A stretch of 64,000 nucleotides of DNA, from positions 930,001 to 994,000 of the forward strand of contig NZ_JANBBE010000001.1 in assembly GCF_024648825.1 (NCBI RefSeq). The letters are read 5' to 3'. The notes beneath the pieces are model-generated. The model ran no database searches and was not told the origin of the DNA. It saw only the letters and a list, made by a program, of their open reading frames with translations. The DNA comes from Lentzea californiensis (lineage in GTDB: Bacteria > Actinomycetota > Actinomycetes > Mycobacteriales > Pseudonocardiaceae). Below, piece after piece: positions 1 to 7,412 of the stretch. Both the position numbers and the translations under genes were made by a program. Position 1 is the stretch's first letter; the number at the start of each line of letters is the position of its first letter.

Positions 1-781
1 GCGCGATGGTCGCGGCGAGCGTGCCGTCCTGGATCGCCTTCAGGCCGTCCGGCGTGCCGTCGAAGCCGACGACCTGCACGTCCTTGCCGGCACGGGCGCC
101 GAGGGCCTTGATCGCGCCGAGCGCCATCTCGTCGTTCTCGGCGAAGACGCCCTTGATGCCGGGGTGGCCCTGCAGCAGGTTCGTGGTCTCGTTGAGGCCC
201 TTGGCGCGGTCGAAGTCGGCGACGGCCGAGGCGACGACCTTGATGTTGCCGCTGTTCAGGCCCTGCTCGAAGCCCTGGCCGCGGTCACGCGACGCTGAGG
301 CGCCCGGGATGCCCTTGAGGTGCGCGACCTCGCCGGAGGTGGCGCGGCCGAGCTCGATGGCCGCGAGGCTGCCGCCCGAGACGTTGTTCGACGCGACCTC
401 GGCGGCGACCTTGCCCTCGACGGCGCGGTCGACCGAGATCAGCGGGATGTTCGCGGTCTCGGCGGCCTTCGTGGCCGGCGCGGACTGCAAGGTGTCGACC
501 GGGTTGAGAATGATCGCCTTGACGCCCTGCGTCACCAGCGTCTGCACCTGGTTGACCTGGTTCGTCGCGTCGTTCTGCGCGTCGACCACGGTCAGCTTGG
601 CGCCGAGCTGGTCCGCCATCTCCTGCGCGCCCTGCTGCAGTTCCACGAAGAACGGGTTGTTCAAAGTGGACACCGCGAGGCCGATGGTGATCTGGCCTCC
701 GGACGCCCCTGTACCGCTGCACCCGGTCGCCAGCAGAGCAGCGGCGCCGAGCGTCAGCGCGATCCGTCGGGTCACCTTCAT
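1..781 (-). CDS. rbsB: Sugar ABC transporter substrate-binding lipoprotein, 3' end cut by window
   Basis: This is a periplasmic-binding-protein-like sugar receptor of the ribose/galactose (RbsB) type, anchored outside the membrane and delivering sugar to the RbsC/RbsA importer. The translation starts MKVTRRIALTLGAAALLATG with the next residue Cys, a typical lipoprotein signal with lipobox LATG-C. The fold signature follows (IGLAVSTLNNPFF, then DAQND, then VGFDGTPDGLKAIQ). The ATG at 781-779 lies 31 bp after the stop of the permease gene, so it is the distal gene of a regulator-ATPase-permease-receptor operon. About 260 codons are visible and the C-terminus is beyond the window. Ribose is the best family guess, but the actual sugar cannot be read from sequence. 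Confidence 0.9.
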   Translation of the reverse strand, partial: MKVTRRIALTLGAAALLATGCSGTGASGGQITIGLAVSTLNNPFFVELQQGAQEMADQLGAKLTVVDAQNDATNQVNQVQTLVTQGVKAIILNPVDTLQSAPATKAAETANIPLISVDRAVEGKVAAEVASNNVSGGSLAAIELGRATSGEVAHLKGIPGASASRDRGQGFEQGLNSGNIKVVASAVADFDRAKGLNETTNLLQGHPGIKGVFAENDEMALGAIKALGARAGKDVQVVGFDGTPDGLKAIQDGTLAATIA

Positions 782-812
782 TGGTGTCTTCCTTTACCTG
801 TTGCGGGTTTTC

Positions 813-1718
813 TCAGCGACGGCGAAGTGAGTCGAGCAGCGCGGCGAGAGCGATCACCGCACCGATGACGACCTGCTGCCAGAACGGCGGTACCTGCAGC
901 AGGTTGAGGCCGTTGCGCAGGACGGCGAGCACAAGTGCGCCGACCAACGTCCCGGTGGCGCGGCCGACGCCACCGGACAGCGACGCACCGCCGATGACGA
1001 CGGCGGCGATGGCGTCGAGTTCGTAGCCGACCGCTGCCTGCGGACCGGCGGACCCGAGCCGTCCCGCGAGCACGAGGCCCGCGGCGGCGGCGAAGAGGCC
1101 GCTCAGCGCGTAGATCCAGAGCTTCTGCCTCCGGACGTCGATTCCGCTGAGCTTGGCCGCTTCCTCGTTGCCGCCGATCGCGTACATGCGGCGACCGAGG
1201 TTGGTGCGCGTGAGGATCAGGCCGGTGATGCCGAAGAACGCCAGCATCAGCAGCAACGGCAGCGGAACCATCGGCGCGAGGTTCGAGCCGAGGAACGTGA
1301 CCAGCGCGTCGGTCTCGTGCGGCTGGCCTTCGGAGAACACCAGCGTGAGACCGCGGGCGACGCTGAGCATGGCCAGCGTCGCGATGAACGGCGGCAGCTT
1401 GCCGTAGCTGATCAGCGCGCCGTTGACGAGACCGCAGAGGGCGCCGACGACCAGGCCGATCGGGCCGGCGGTGAGCGCGCCGACCATCGCGGCCAGTGCG
1501 GCGATGCTGCCCACCGACAGGTCGATGCCGCCCGCGACCACCACGAACGTCATGCCGAACGCCATGATCGCGATGACCGCGGCCTGCACACCCACGTTGA
1601 GCAGGTTCTGCGCGTTGAGGAACGCGGGCTGCATGACCGCGATCACCAGAGCGAGGACGACGAGGCCCGCGAGGGCACCGTTCTCGCTCGCGTACTTGCG
1701 AATGCTGATCGTGCTCAC
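813..1718 (-). CDS. rbsC: Ribose-type sugar ABC transporter permease
   Basis: A 301-aa integral membrane permease of the RbsC/BPD_transp_2 family. The sequence is almost continuously hydrophobic. It contains the conserved family stretch GGIDLSVGSIAAL (about residue 65) and a GGNEEAAKLSGI segment (about residue 180) that resembles the cytoplasmic loop contacting the ATPase. Length is normal for RbsC (about 300-330). The ATG overlaps the TGA of the upstream ATPase gene by 4 bp (ATGA), indicating translational coupling. It should form the channel of the importer together with the neighbouring ATPase and binding protein. Substrate remains inferred. Confidence 0.93.
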   Translation of the reverse strand: MSTISIRKYASENGALAGLVVLALVIAVMQPAFLNAQNLLNVGVQAAVIAIMAFGMTFVVVAGGIDLSVGSIAALAAMVGALTAGPIGLVVGALCGLVNGALISYGKLPPFIATLAMLSVARGLTLVFSEGQPHETDALVTFLGSNLAPMVPLPLLLMLAFFGITGLILTRTNLGRRMYAIGGNEEAAKLSGIDVRRQKLWIYALSGLFAAAAGLVLAGRLGSAGPQAAVGYELDAIAAVVIGGASLSGGVGRATGTLVGALVLAVLRNGLNLLQVPPFWQQVVIGAVIALAALLDSLRRR

Positions 1719-3124
1719 GCTGAGATCTCCTGCACGGCGAGTGCCATCACCTGGTCTTGGGTCGCGCCCCTGGGCAGCTCACCGGCCACCCGGCCGTGGG
1801 CCATCACGACGACGCGGTCGCTCATCCCGATCACCTCGGGCAGGTCGCTGGACACGAGCAGCACGGCCCGGCCCTGCGCGGTCATGCGGTTGATGAGCTC
1901 GTAGATCTCGACCTTGGCGCCGACGTCGACGCCCCTGGTCGGTTCGTCGAGGATCAGCACCTTCGGGTCGGCCAGCAGCCACTTGCCGATGACGACCTTC
2001 TGCTGGTTGCCGCCCGACAGCTCCTTCACCGGCTGCTCGACGCGGCCCTTGATCCGGAGCTTGCCCGCGATGTCGTGCAGGCGCTTCTGGTCTCGGTCGC
2101 CGAGCGTCACGAGCTCGAGGTTCTGGCCGACGGTGGCGGTCAGGACGAGGCCCTGGCCCTTGCGGTCCTCGGGGACCAGGCCGAGACCTGCCTTGATGGC
2201 GGCCTGCACGTCGCCCCGGCGCAACGGCTTCCCGTCGACCTCGACCGTGCCGTGGTCGTAGCCGTCGACGCCGAACGCGGCCCGCGCGACCTCAGTCCGC
2301 CCTGCGCCGACCAGGCCGGCGATGCCGACGACCTCGCCCGCGTGGACCTCGATGCTGATGTCCTCGAACGCGCCGCGCCTGGTCAGGCCCTCGATGCTGA
2401 GCAGCGGCTGGCCAGGGCGTTGTCGCGCGCGTGGGTACTGCTCGTCGATCGGGCGGCCGACCATCAGCTCGATCATGTGCCGGGTGGTGGCCTTGGGACC
2501 GAGGACGCCGACGCTCCGGCCGTCGCGCAGGACCGTGATGCGGTCGGCGACGCGCTGGATCTCGTCGAGGTGGTGGGTGATGAAGACGAGGCCGACGCCG
2601 TTCTGGCGCAGCTGGACCATGATCTGCAGCAACCGGTCGGTCTCGGTCTCGGTGAGGACCGCGGTCGGCTCGTCGAGGATCAGCACGCCGGCGTCCTTGT
2701 CGAGCGCGCGGGCGATCTCGATCATCTGCTGCTGGGCGATGCCGAGGTCGCGGACCTTGGCGTCCGGATCGACGTCCAGGCCGACGCGGTCCAGCAGTTC
2801 CGGTGCCCTGCGGCGCATCTCGGCGCGGTCGACGAAGCCGAACCTGCGCGGGAGGCGGTTGAGGAACAGGTTCTCCGCGACGCTCAGCTCGGGGACCAGC
2901 GCCAGTTCCTGGTGGATGACGGCGAGGCTGGCGTGGCCCTCGATCGTGCCGGCGTCGTGGCCGTGGATGCCCGCGAGGACCTTGACCAGCGTGGACTTGC
3001 CGGCACCGTTCTCACCGAGCAGGACGTGGACCTCGCCCGCGTTGATGTCGAGGTCGACGCCGTCCAGCGCCTTGGTGGCGCCGAAGTGCTTCGTGATGCC
3101 GCGGGCGGTGATGAGGGTCTTCAC
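1715..3124 (-). CDS. rbsA: Ribose-type sugar ABC transporter, double ATPase subunit
   Basis: A 469-aa ATPase with two fused ABC cassettes, as in RbsA/XylG/MglA. The first cassette has an intact Walker A (GENGAGKST, residues 37-45) and Walker B (VLILDEPTAVL). Its signature region is degenerate (LGIAQQQMIEIARAL). The second cassette has a degenerate Walker A (GLVGAGRTE) but a good signature (LSGGNQQKVVIGKWL) and Walker B (VLILDEPTRGVD). This asymmetry is normal for the family. It is somewhat short (about 500 is usual). It overlaps the regulator gene by 4 bp at its 5' end and the permease by 4 bp at its 3' end, so all are probably cotranscribed. Confidence 0.93.
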   Translation of the reverse strand: MKTLITARGITKHFGATKALDGVDLDINAGEVHVLLGENGAGKSTLVKVLAGIHGHDAGTIEGHASLAVIHQELALVPELSVAENLFLNRLPRRFGFVDRAEMRRRAPELLDRVGLDVDPDAKVRDLGIAQQQMIEIARALDKDAGVLILDEPTAVLTETETDRLLQIMVQLRQNGVGLVFITHHLDEIQRVADRITVLRDGRSVGVLGPKATTRHMIELMVGRPIDEQYPRARQRPGQPLLSIEGLTRRGAFEDISIEVHAGEVVGIAGLVGAGRTEVARAAFGVDGYDHGTVEVDGKPLRRGDVQAAIKAGLGLVPEDRKGQGLVLTATVGQNLELVTLGDRDQKRLHDIAGKLRIKGRVEQPVKELSGGNQQKVVIGKWLLADPKVLILDEPTRGVDVGAKVEIYELINRMTAQGRAVLLVSSDLPEVIGMSDRVVVMAHGRVAGELPRGATQDQVMALAVQEISA

Positions 3125-4095
3125 AGCTCGGCCTCCCCGAGCGAACCGCGCAGCACGAGCTTCGCGGTGAGGCGGACGTCGTCGGGCTGGCGGCCGTCGA
3201 TCAGGGCGAGGAGGCTGCGCGCGGCGGCCCTGCCCATCTCGACGGTCGGCTGCGCGATGACGGTGATCGGCGGGTCGAGCAGCGGGAACCAGGGCTGGTC
3301 GTCGAACACCGCGAACGCGATGTCGTGCGGGATCTGCAGGCCGCGGGCCCTGACCTCGCCCAGCGCGCCGAGACCCATCAGGTTGTCCATCGCGATCAAC
3401 GCCGTGGCGCCGTCGTCGAGGAGCCTCGCGGCGGCCTGGCTGCCGCTCTCCTGGCGGAAGTCGCCGTGCACGACCTGCGCGAGGCCGCCGAGCGACCCGG
3501 TGAGCACGTCGGTCCGTTCTCTTCCAGTGGAGGTGTTCGGCGGACCCGCGATCACTCCGATGCGGGTGTGGCCGGCGCCGACGAGCCGCCGGGCGAGCGC
3601 GGTCAACGCCTCACTGCCGTCAGCGCGGACGACGGGGCATGTGGCGCCTCTGACCGTCCGGTCGAGCAGAACCAGCGGTACGCCGCCTGCGCTCACTTCG
3701 CGAACCAGACTCGGGTCGTCGGTCGCGGGGCACAGCAGGAGGCCGTCCACCCGGCGGTCGAGCAGGGTGCGCACGTAGGTCGCTTCCTGCTCGGCGCTCT
3801 CGTCGGCGTTCCCGATCACGACGCAGTAGCCGTGTGACCGGGCTTCGTCCTCGACCGCCCGGGCGATCTCGGCGAAGAACGGGTTCAGCAGATCGCTGAT
3901 GACCAGACCGAGGGTCTGGGTGCTGGTGGTCCTGAGGGATCGCGCCAGGGCGTTGGGCCGGTAGCCGAGTTCCTCGATCGCGGCGAGCACGCGCTCGCGG
4001 GTCTCGGGGGTCGGTGCGGCATGCCCGTTGAGCACGCGCGACACGGTGGCCGTGGAGACGCCGGCGTGCTGCGCGACGTCCTTCATGGTCGTCAC
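3121..4095 (-). CDS. LacI-family transcriptional repressor of the sugar operon
   Basis: A 324-aa LacI/GalR regulator. It has an N-terminal helix-turn-helix (MKDVAQHAGVSTATVSRVLN, about residues 4-23), a hinge helix (YRPNALARSLR), and a periplasmic-binding-protein-like effector domain beginning TQTLGLVISDLLNPFFAEI. It is the first gene of the operon and overlaps the ATPase gene by 4 bp, so it probably autoregulates. The chosen start is GTG at 4095; an internal ATG at 4086 gives a start three residues shorter and is equally possible. A LacI-type operator palindrome lies 10-23 bp upstream. The effector is presumably the transported sugar or its phosphate. Confidence 0.92.
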   Translation of the reverse strand: MTTMKDVAQHAGVSTATVSRVLNGHAAPTPETRERVLAAIEELGYRPNALARSLRTTSTQTLGLVISDLLNPFFAEIARAVEDEARSHGYCVVIGNADESAEQEATYVRTLLDRRVDGLLLCPATDDPSLVREVSAGGVPLVLLDRTVRGATCPVVRADGSEALTALARRLVGAGHTRIGVIAGPPNTSTGRERTDVLTGSLGGLAQVVHGDFRQESGSQAAARLLDDGATALIAMDNLMGLGALGEVRARGLQIPHDIAFAVFDDQPWFPLLDPPITVIAQPTVEMGRAAARSLLALIDGRQPDDVRLTAKLVLRGSLGEAEL

Positions 4096-4104
4096 GGAGC
4101 AGTA

Positions 4105-4118
4105 GTTAATCGATTACA
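4105..4118. promoter_or_regulatory. Candidate LacI-type operator
   Basis: The sequence GTTAATCGATTACA contains the perfect 10-bp palindrome TAATCGATTA with the central CG typical of LacI/PurR-family operators. It sits immediately upstream of the repressor gene and between it and the divergent DUF2339 gene. It is AT-rich in a very GC-rich background. Autoregulation of the operon is inferred from position. Confidence 0.6.
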
Positions 4119-4188
4119 CATGTATCTAGTCAAGCGGATGAGTAGGTGTACGGATGTAACTGGGCGTGCTCTGCCTCACCCTGATCAC

Positions 4189-6219
4189 ATGGACGGACAG
4201 GATCGCCTCGGAGACGAGCAGCGCCTCGCGCTGGAGCTCGCGGCCATCGGGCAGCGGCTGACGACGATCAGCACGGAGATGCGCGAGCGCTCCGCCTCGA
4301 CCGCGACCGCGGTTCTCGAGGCACCCGAGGTGGCGCGGCCCGGCGAGGTGCCGCAGCCGCCGGCCACGACCGTCCCGACGCCACCGGCCGCCGTCTCGCA
4401 ACCGCACGCGGGGCCCTTTCGTACTGACATGCAGTACGAAAGGGCCCCGCGTGACATGGCGGCGGCGCCGCAGCACGTTGCTGGCTCGGCTCAGGTGCCG
4501 CCGACTGCCGGGCAGCAGTTCCCTGGGCAGCAGCTTCCGCCGACTGCCGGGCAGCAGTTCCCACAGCCTCAGCAGGCGCGGTGGCCCCACCCCCAGCAAC
4601 AACAGCAGCAGTGGCCCGCGCCGCAGCCGCGCGAGACCCTGTTCGAGAAGCTCGGCAAGGACGGCGCCGGCGCGAAGCTGCTGGCCTGGGTCGGTGGCGC
4701 GATCACCGTGCTCGGCTTCGTGATGCTGCTGGTCCTCGCCGTCCAGCGCGGCTGGCTCGGCCCGATGCCGCGCGTCATCGGCGGCGCGGTGTTCAGCGGC
4801 GCGCTGGTCGGCATCGGCATGTGGCTGCACCGCAACCCCGCCGGGCGCACCGGCGCGATGGCGCTGGCGTTCACCGGTTTCGCCGGGCTCTACCTCGACG
4901 TCCTCGCCGCCACGAGCCTGTACGGGTACCTGCCGGAGAGCGTGGGGCTCGTCGTCGGGCTGGCCGTCGCCGCGCTTGGTGTCGTGCTCGCGCTGAAGTG
5001 GGAGTCGCAGGCGCTCGCGGTCACCGTCGTCGCAGCCTGTGCCCTGTGCTCGCCGATCATCACCGAGGGCTTCACGGTCCTGCTCGTCGGCTTCCTGCTG
5101 GTGCTGAAGATGGCCAGCACGCCGGTCCAGATCAAGCGGAACTGGCCGGGCCTCGCCATCGCCGGTGGCTTCCCGCCGATCCTCGCCTCACTGCTCACCA
5201 CCGCGAACGCCATCCCGCGCTCCTACGAGTGGACCGTGGTCGGCGTCGCGGCCGCCACGACCGTCGTCGGCATCGCGGTCGCGTTCCTGACGATCCGCAA
5301 GCGGCCCGACGACATCGTCGCCGTCGCGTTGATCGCGGGTTCGGCGCTGCCGGCCCTGTTCGCGACGACGCTGCTCGAGAACCCGGCCAACTCGATCCTC
5401 GCCGGTGTGGTCGCCGCCGTGCTGCTGGCGATCTGGATGGTCCCCGACCTGCCGCGCGGGTTCACCACGGCGGCCGGTGCGACGGGCATGCTCGCGTTGT
5501 TCCAGACCACGGTGATCGCGCTCGACGGCAACGTCCGCACGGCGATCGTGCTGGCGGAGGCGGTGCTCCTGGCCGTCCTCGCGGCGCGGCTGAACAAGAA
5601 GACCGCGCTCGCCGGGTCGATGGCGTTCGGCGTGCTCGGGTTCTTCATGACGATCGGGCAGGCCGTGCCGATCACGTGGCTCGTCGAGGAGCCGCGCTTC
5701 TTCAACGACGTCGGGCCCGGTGACTACGCGGCCGCCCTGGTGACGGCGGTCGTGCTGGGCGTCTTCGCCGCGATCCTGCCGTGGGCCGCGCTCAAGATGC
5801 AGGTGCTGCGCGAGCCGGCCAAGCACCCGTTCCCGTGGATCGTCTCCGGGCTCGTGCTGCTCTACGGCGCGGCGGGTGCGGTGCTGTGCGCGGCGCTGCT
5901 GATGTCGCCGGACGAGATCGGATTCCTCTTCGGGCACTCGATGGTCACGGTGTCGTGGACGATCGCCGCGTTGTTCCTGCTGGTCAAGGGGATCAACAAC
6001 AAGGCGCTGCGGATCTCCGGCCTGATCCTCGTCGGTGCCGCGGTCGTGAAGCTGGTGCTGTTCGACCTCTCCGCGCTCGACGGCGTCGCCCGCGTGCTGG
6101 CGTTCCTCGGTGCCGGTCTGGTCCTGCTCACCGCCGGCACCCGTTACGCCAAACTGGTGACTTCGGCGAAAAATCCCGAGTCATATGAATCCAAACCAGT
6201 GGTTCCGCACTCCTACTGA
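4189..6219 (+). CDS. DUF2339 multi-spanning membrane protein
   Basis: A 676-aa protein with a soluble, low-complexity N-terminal part (about residues 1-155; coiled-coil-like start, then Pro/Gln/Ala-rich) followed by roughly 20 hydrophobic segments to the C-terminus. This is the architecture of DUF2339 membrane proteins, whose function is unknown. The start is the ATG at 4189. A longer in-frame extension to 4021 is open but runs antisense through the LacI gene and is rejected. Two oddities sit in the linker: a 49-bp perfect palindrome at 4405-4453 that is translated in frame, and a 26-bp direct repeat with a 39-bp period at 4498-4562. It is divergent from the sugar operon, and no functional link is evident. 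Confidence 0.85.
   Translation: MDGQDRLGDEQRLALELAAIGQRLTTISTEMRERSASTATAVLEAPEVARPGEVPQPPATTVPTPPAAVSQPHAGPFRTDMQYERAPRDMAAAPQHVAGSAQVPPTAGQQFPGQQLPPTAGQQFPQPQQARWPHPQQQQQQWPAPQPRETLFEKLGKDGAGAKLLAWVGGAITVLGFVMLLVLAVQRGWLGPMPRVIGGAVFSGALVGIGMWLHRNPAGRTGAMALAFTGFAGLYLDVLAATSLYGYLPESVGLVVGLAVAALGVVLALKWESQALAVTVVAACALCSPIITEGFTVLLVGFLLVLKMASTPVQIKRNWPGLAIAGGFPPILASLLTTANAIPRSYEWTVVGVAAATTVVGIAVAFLTIRKRPDDIVAVALIAGSALPALFATTLLENPANSILAGVVAAVLLAIWMVPDLPRGFTTAAGATGMLALFQTTVIALDGNVRTAIVLAEAVLLAVLAARLNKKTALAGSMAFGVLGFFMTIGQAVPITWLVEEPRFFNDVGPGDYAAALVTAVVLGVFAAILPWAALKMQVLREPAKHPFPWIVSGLVLLYGAAGAVLCAALLMSPDEIGFLFGHSMVTVSWTIAALFLLVKGINNKALRISGLILVGAAVVKLVLFDLSALDGVARVLAFLGAGLVLLTAGTRYAKLVTSAKNPESYESKPVVPHSY
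4405..4453. repeat. 49-bp palindromic element, copy 1, inside a CDS
   Basis: Two perfect 22-bp arms (CACGCGGGGCCC... and its complement) flank the 5-bp loop ACATG. The same 49 bp occurs in the opposite orientation at 29566-29614, loop included. Here it is read through in frame inside the DUF2339 linker (residues about 73-89). Confidence 0.93.
4498..4562 (+). repeat. 26-bp direct repeat, 39-bp period, in DUF2339 linker
   Basis: Two identical 26-bp copies begin at 4498 and 4537 (CCGCCGACTGCCGGGCAGCA...). The 39-bp period equals 13 codons, so the duplication keeps frame and yields the repeated peptide PPTAGQQFP. Confidence 0.9.
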
Positions 6220-6223
6220 TGGG

Positions 6224-6262
6224 ACGGCTGTCGTCCGCACCGCCGTCGCGGACGACAGCCGT
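6224..6262 (+). terminator. Hairpin after DUF2339 gene
   Basis: Arms of 15 bp (ACGGCTGTCGTCCGC and its complement) surround a 9-nt loop starting 5 bp after the stop. No U-tract follows, so this is a U-less actinobacterial-type terminator at best. Confidence 0.6.
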
Positions 6263-6282
6263 ACTACCTCCAGGCATAGATT

Positions 6283-6298
6283 TCACTCGGCCGAGTGA
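6283..6298. promoter_or_regulatory. 16-bp perfect palindrome upstream of YVTN gene
   Basis: TCACTCGGCCGAGTGA is a perfect palindrome 43 bp before the start of the beta-propeller gene. It could be an operator. No regulator can be assigned from sequence. Confidence 0.4.
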
Positions 6299-6341
6299 CT
6301 GAAGTGGATCGAAAGCACCCGGAAGTGTTCCCATCGGCCGT

Positions 6342-7412
6342 ATGGCAAAGCCACGCCTCGTGGCCGCGGTTATAGCGCTCTCAGCGGCCTTCGCGGCGAC
6401 GGGTGTTCACCAAGGGCACGAGTACACGACCACTTCTTCCGCATCAGCGACACCGCTCGCGTACGTGGTGGGGAAGACCGGTCTCGTCCAGGTCGTGGAC
6501 ACCCGCAACGGTGCCGTTCTCGTGCAGGCCGACACCGGGGGCCGCGCGACGGGCGTCGCGGTGTCACCCGACGGGCGGCGGCTCTACGTGATCAACGGGT
6601 GGACCGGCGCGATCACCGTGGTAGACCCGGGCACCGGCGAGATCGTCGACCGGCTCTTCACCCAGGTCCAGCTGTCGCACGCGGTGATGCGCCCGGACGG
6701 CCGGCGGCTCTACGTCTCGGCCAGCGGCGGCGTCGCGGTGGTGAACCCGGAGAACTTCCAGATGGTCGCGGTGATCAAGGCCGGCGGGCAGCCGCAGGGC
6801 CTCGCCGTCCACCCGGACAACAAGATCCTCTACGTCGCGAACTCCCAGGACGGCACGGTCGGCCTGGTCGACACGGCGACGGCGTTCCAGACGTCGGCGG
6901 TGCAGGTGGGCGGACTGCCGCAGCACCTGGCGATCTCACCGGACGGCAAGCGCCTCTACGTGAGCAGCATGCGCCTCGGTGACCGGACGCCCGGCACGTT
7001 GTCGGTGATCGACACGACCACGAACCAGGTCGTCGGCACGGTCGGCGTCGGCAGGGGAGCGGGCAGCATCGCCGTCACCCCGGACGGCGCCACGGTCTAC
7101 CTGACGCTGCCCAAGGAACGGTCGGTCCTGGTCGTCGACGCGGCGACGATGACGGTGCGCGAACGCTTGCGCATCGACTCGCCGAGCGTCGCCATCGCAC
7201 CGGGTGACACGAGGGTCTTCCTCGCCACCGGCGCGACGACGACGGTCCTGGACAGCACGAACTCGGTGCTCACCACGTATCGGATGAAGCTGGACGAACT
7301 GGAGGCGAGGCCGCGCCTCTTCGACGCGGCCATGATCGCCTTCCCGCCCGGTCAGCCGACGGGGACCGGCTTGCGGACCTCGTCGTCGAGGTCGTCCACC
7401 GGCTCGTCGTGA
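6342..7412 (+). CDS. Secreted YVTN-family beta-propeller protein
   Basis: A 356-aa protein with an N-terminal signal peptide (MAKPRLVAAVIALSAAFAAT) followed by repeated blades of about 40 residues. Each carries the YVTN signature variants GRRLYVINGWTGAITVVD, GRRLYVSASGGVAVV, NKILYVANSQDGTVGLVD and GKRLYVSSM. Such proteins are extracytoplasmic seven-bladed propellers of mostly unknown ligand. The Ser-rich C-terminus overlaps the 3' end of the convergent MmpL gene by 61 bp, so the last 20 residues are encoded antisense to MmpL. The export system is presumably Sec; no anchor is visible. Confidence 0.85.
   Translation: MAKPRLVAAVIALSAAFAATGVHQGHEYTTTSSASATPLAYVVGKTGLVQVVDTRNGAVLVQADTGGRATGVAVSPDGRRLYVINGWTGAITVVDPGTGEIVDRLFTQVQLSHAVMRPDGRRLYVSASGGVAVVNPENFQMVAVIKAGGQPQGLAVHPDNKILYVANSQDGTVGLVDTATAFQTSAVQVGGLPQHLAISPDGKRLYVSSMRLGDRTPGTLSVIDTTTNQVVGTVGVGRGAGSIAVTPDGATVYLTLPKERSVLVVDAATMTVRERLRIDSPSVAIAPGDTRVFLATGATTTVLDSTNSVLTTYRMKLDELEARPRLFDAAMIAFPPGQPTGTGLRTSSSRSSTGSS

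Noticed and set aside
1757..3778. Plus-strand open frame of 673 codons across rbsA and the LacI gene
   Set aside because: It is antisense to two genes with full family motifs, is Asp/Val/Leu/Arg-rich as expected for a shadow of GC-rich coding DNA, and has no start context.
4021..4188. N-terminal extension of the DUF2339 protein to 4021
   Set aside because: It would run antisense through the LacI HTH and the operator; the ATG at 4189 is the first start after the regulatory region.
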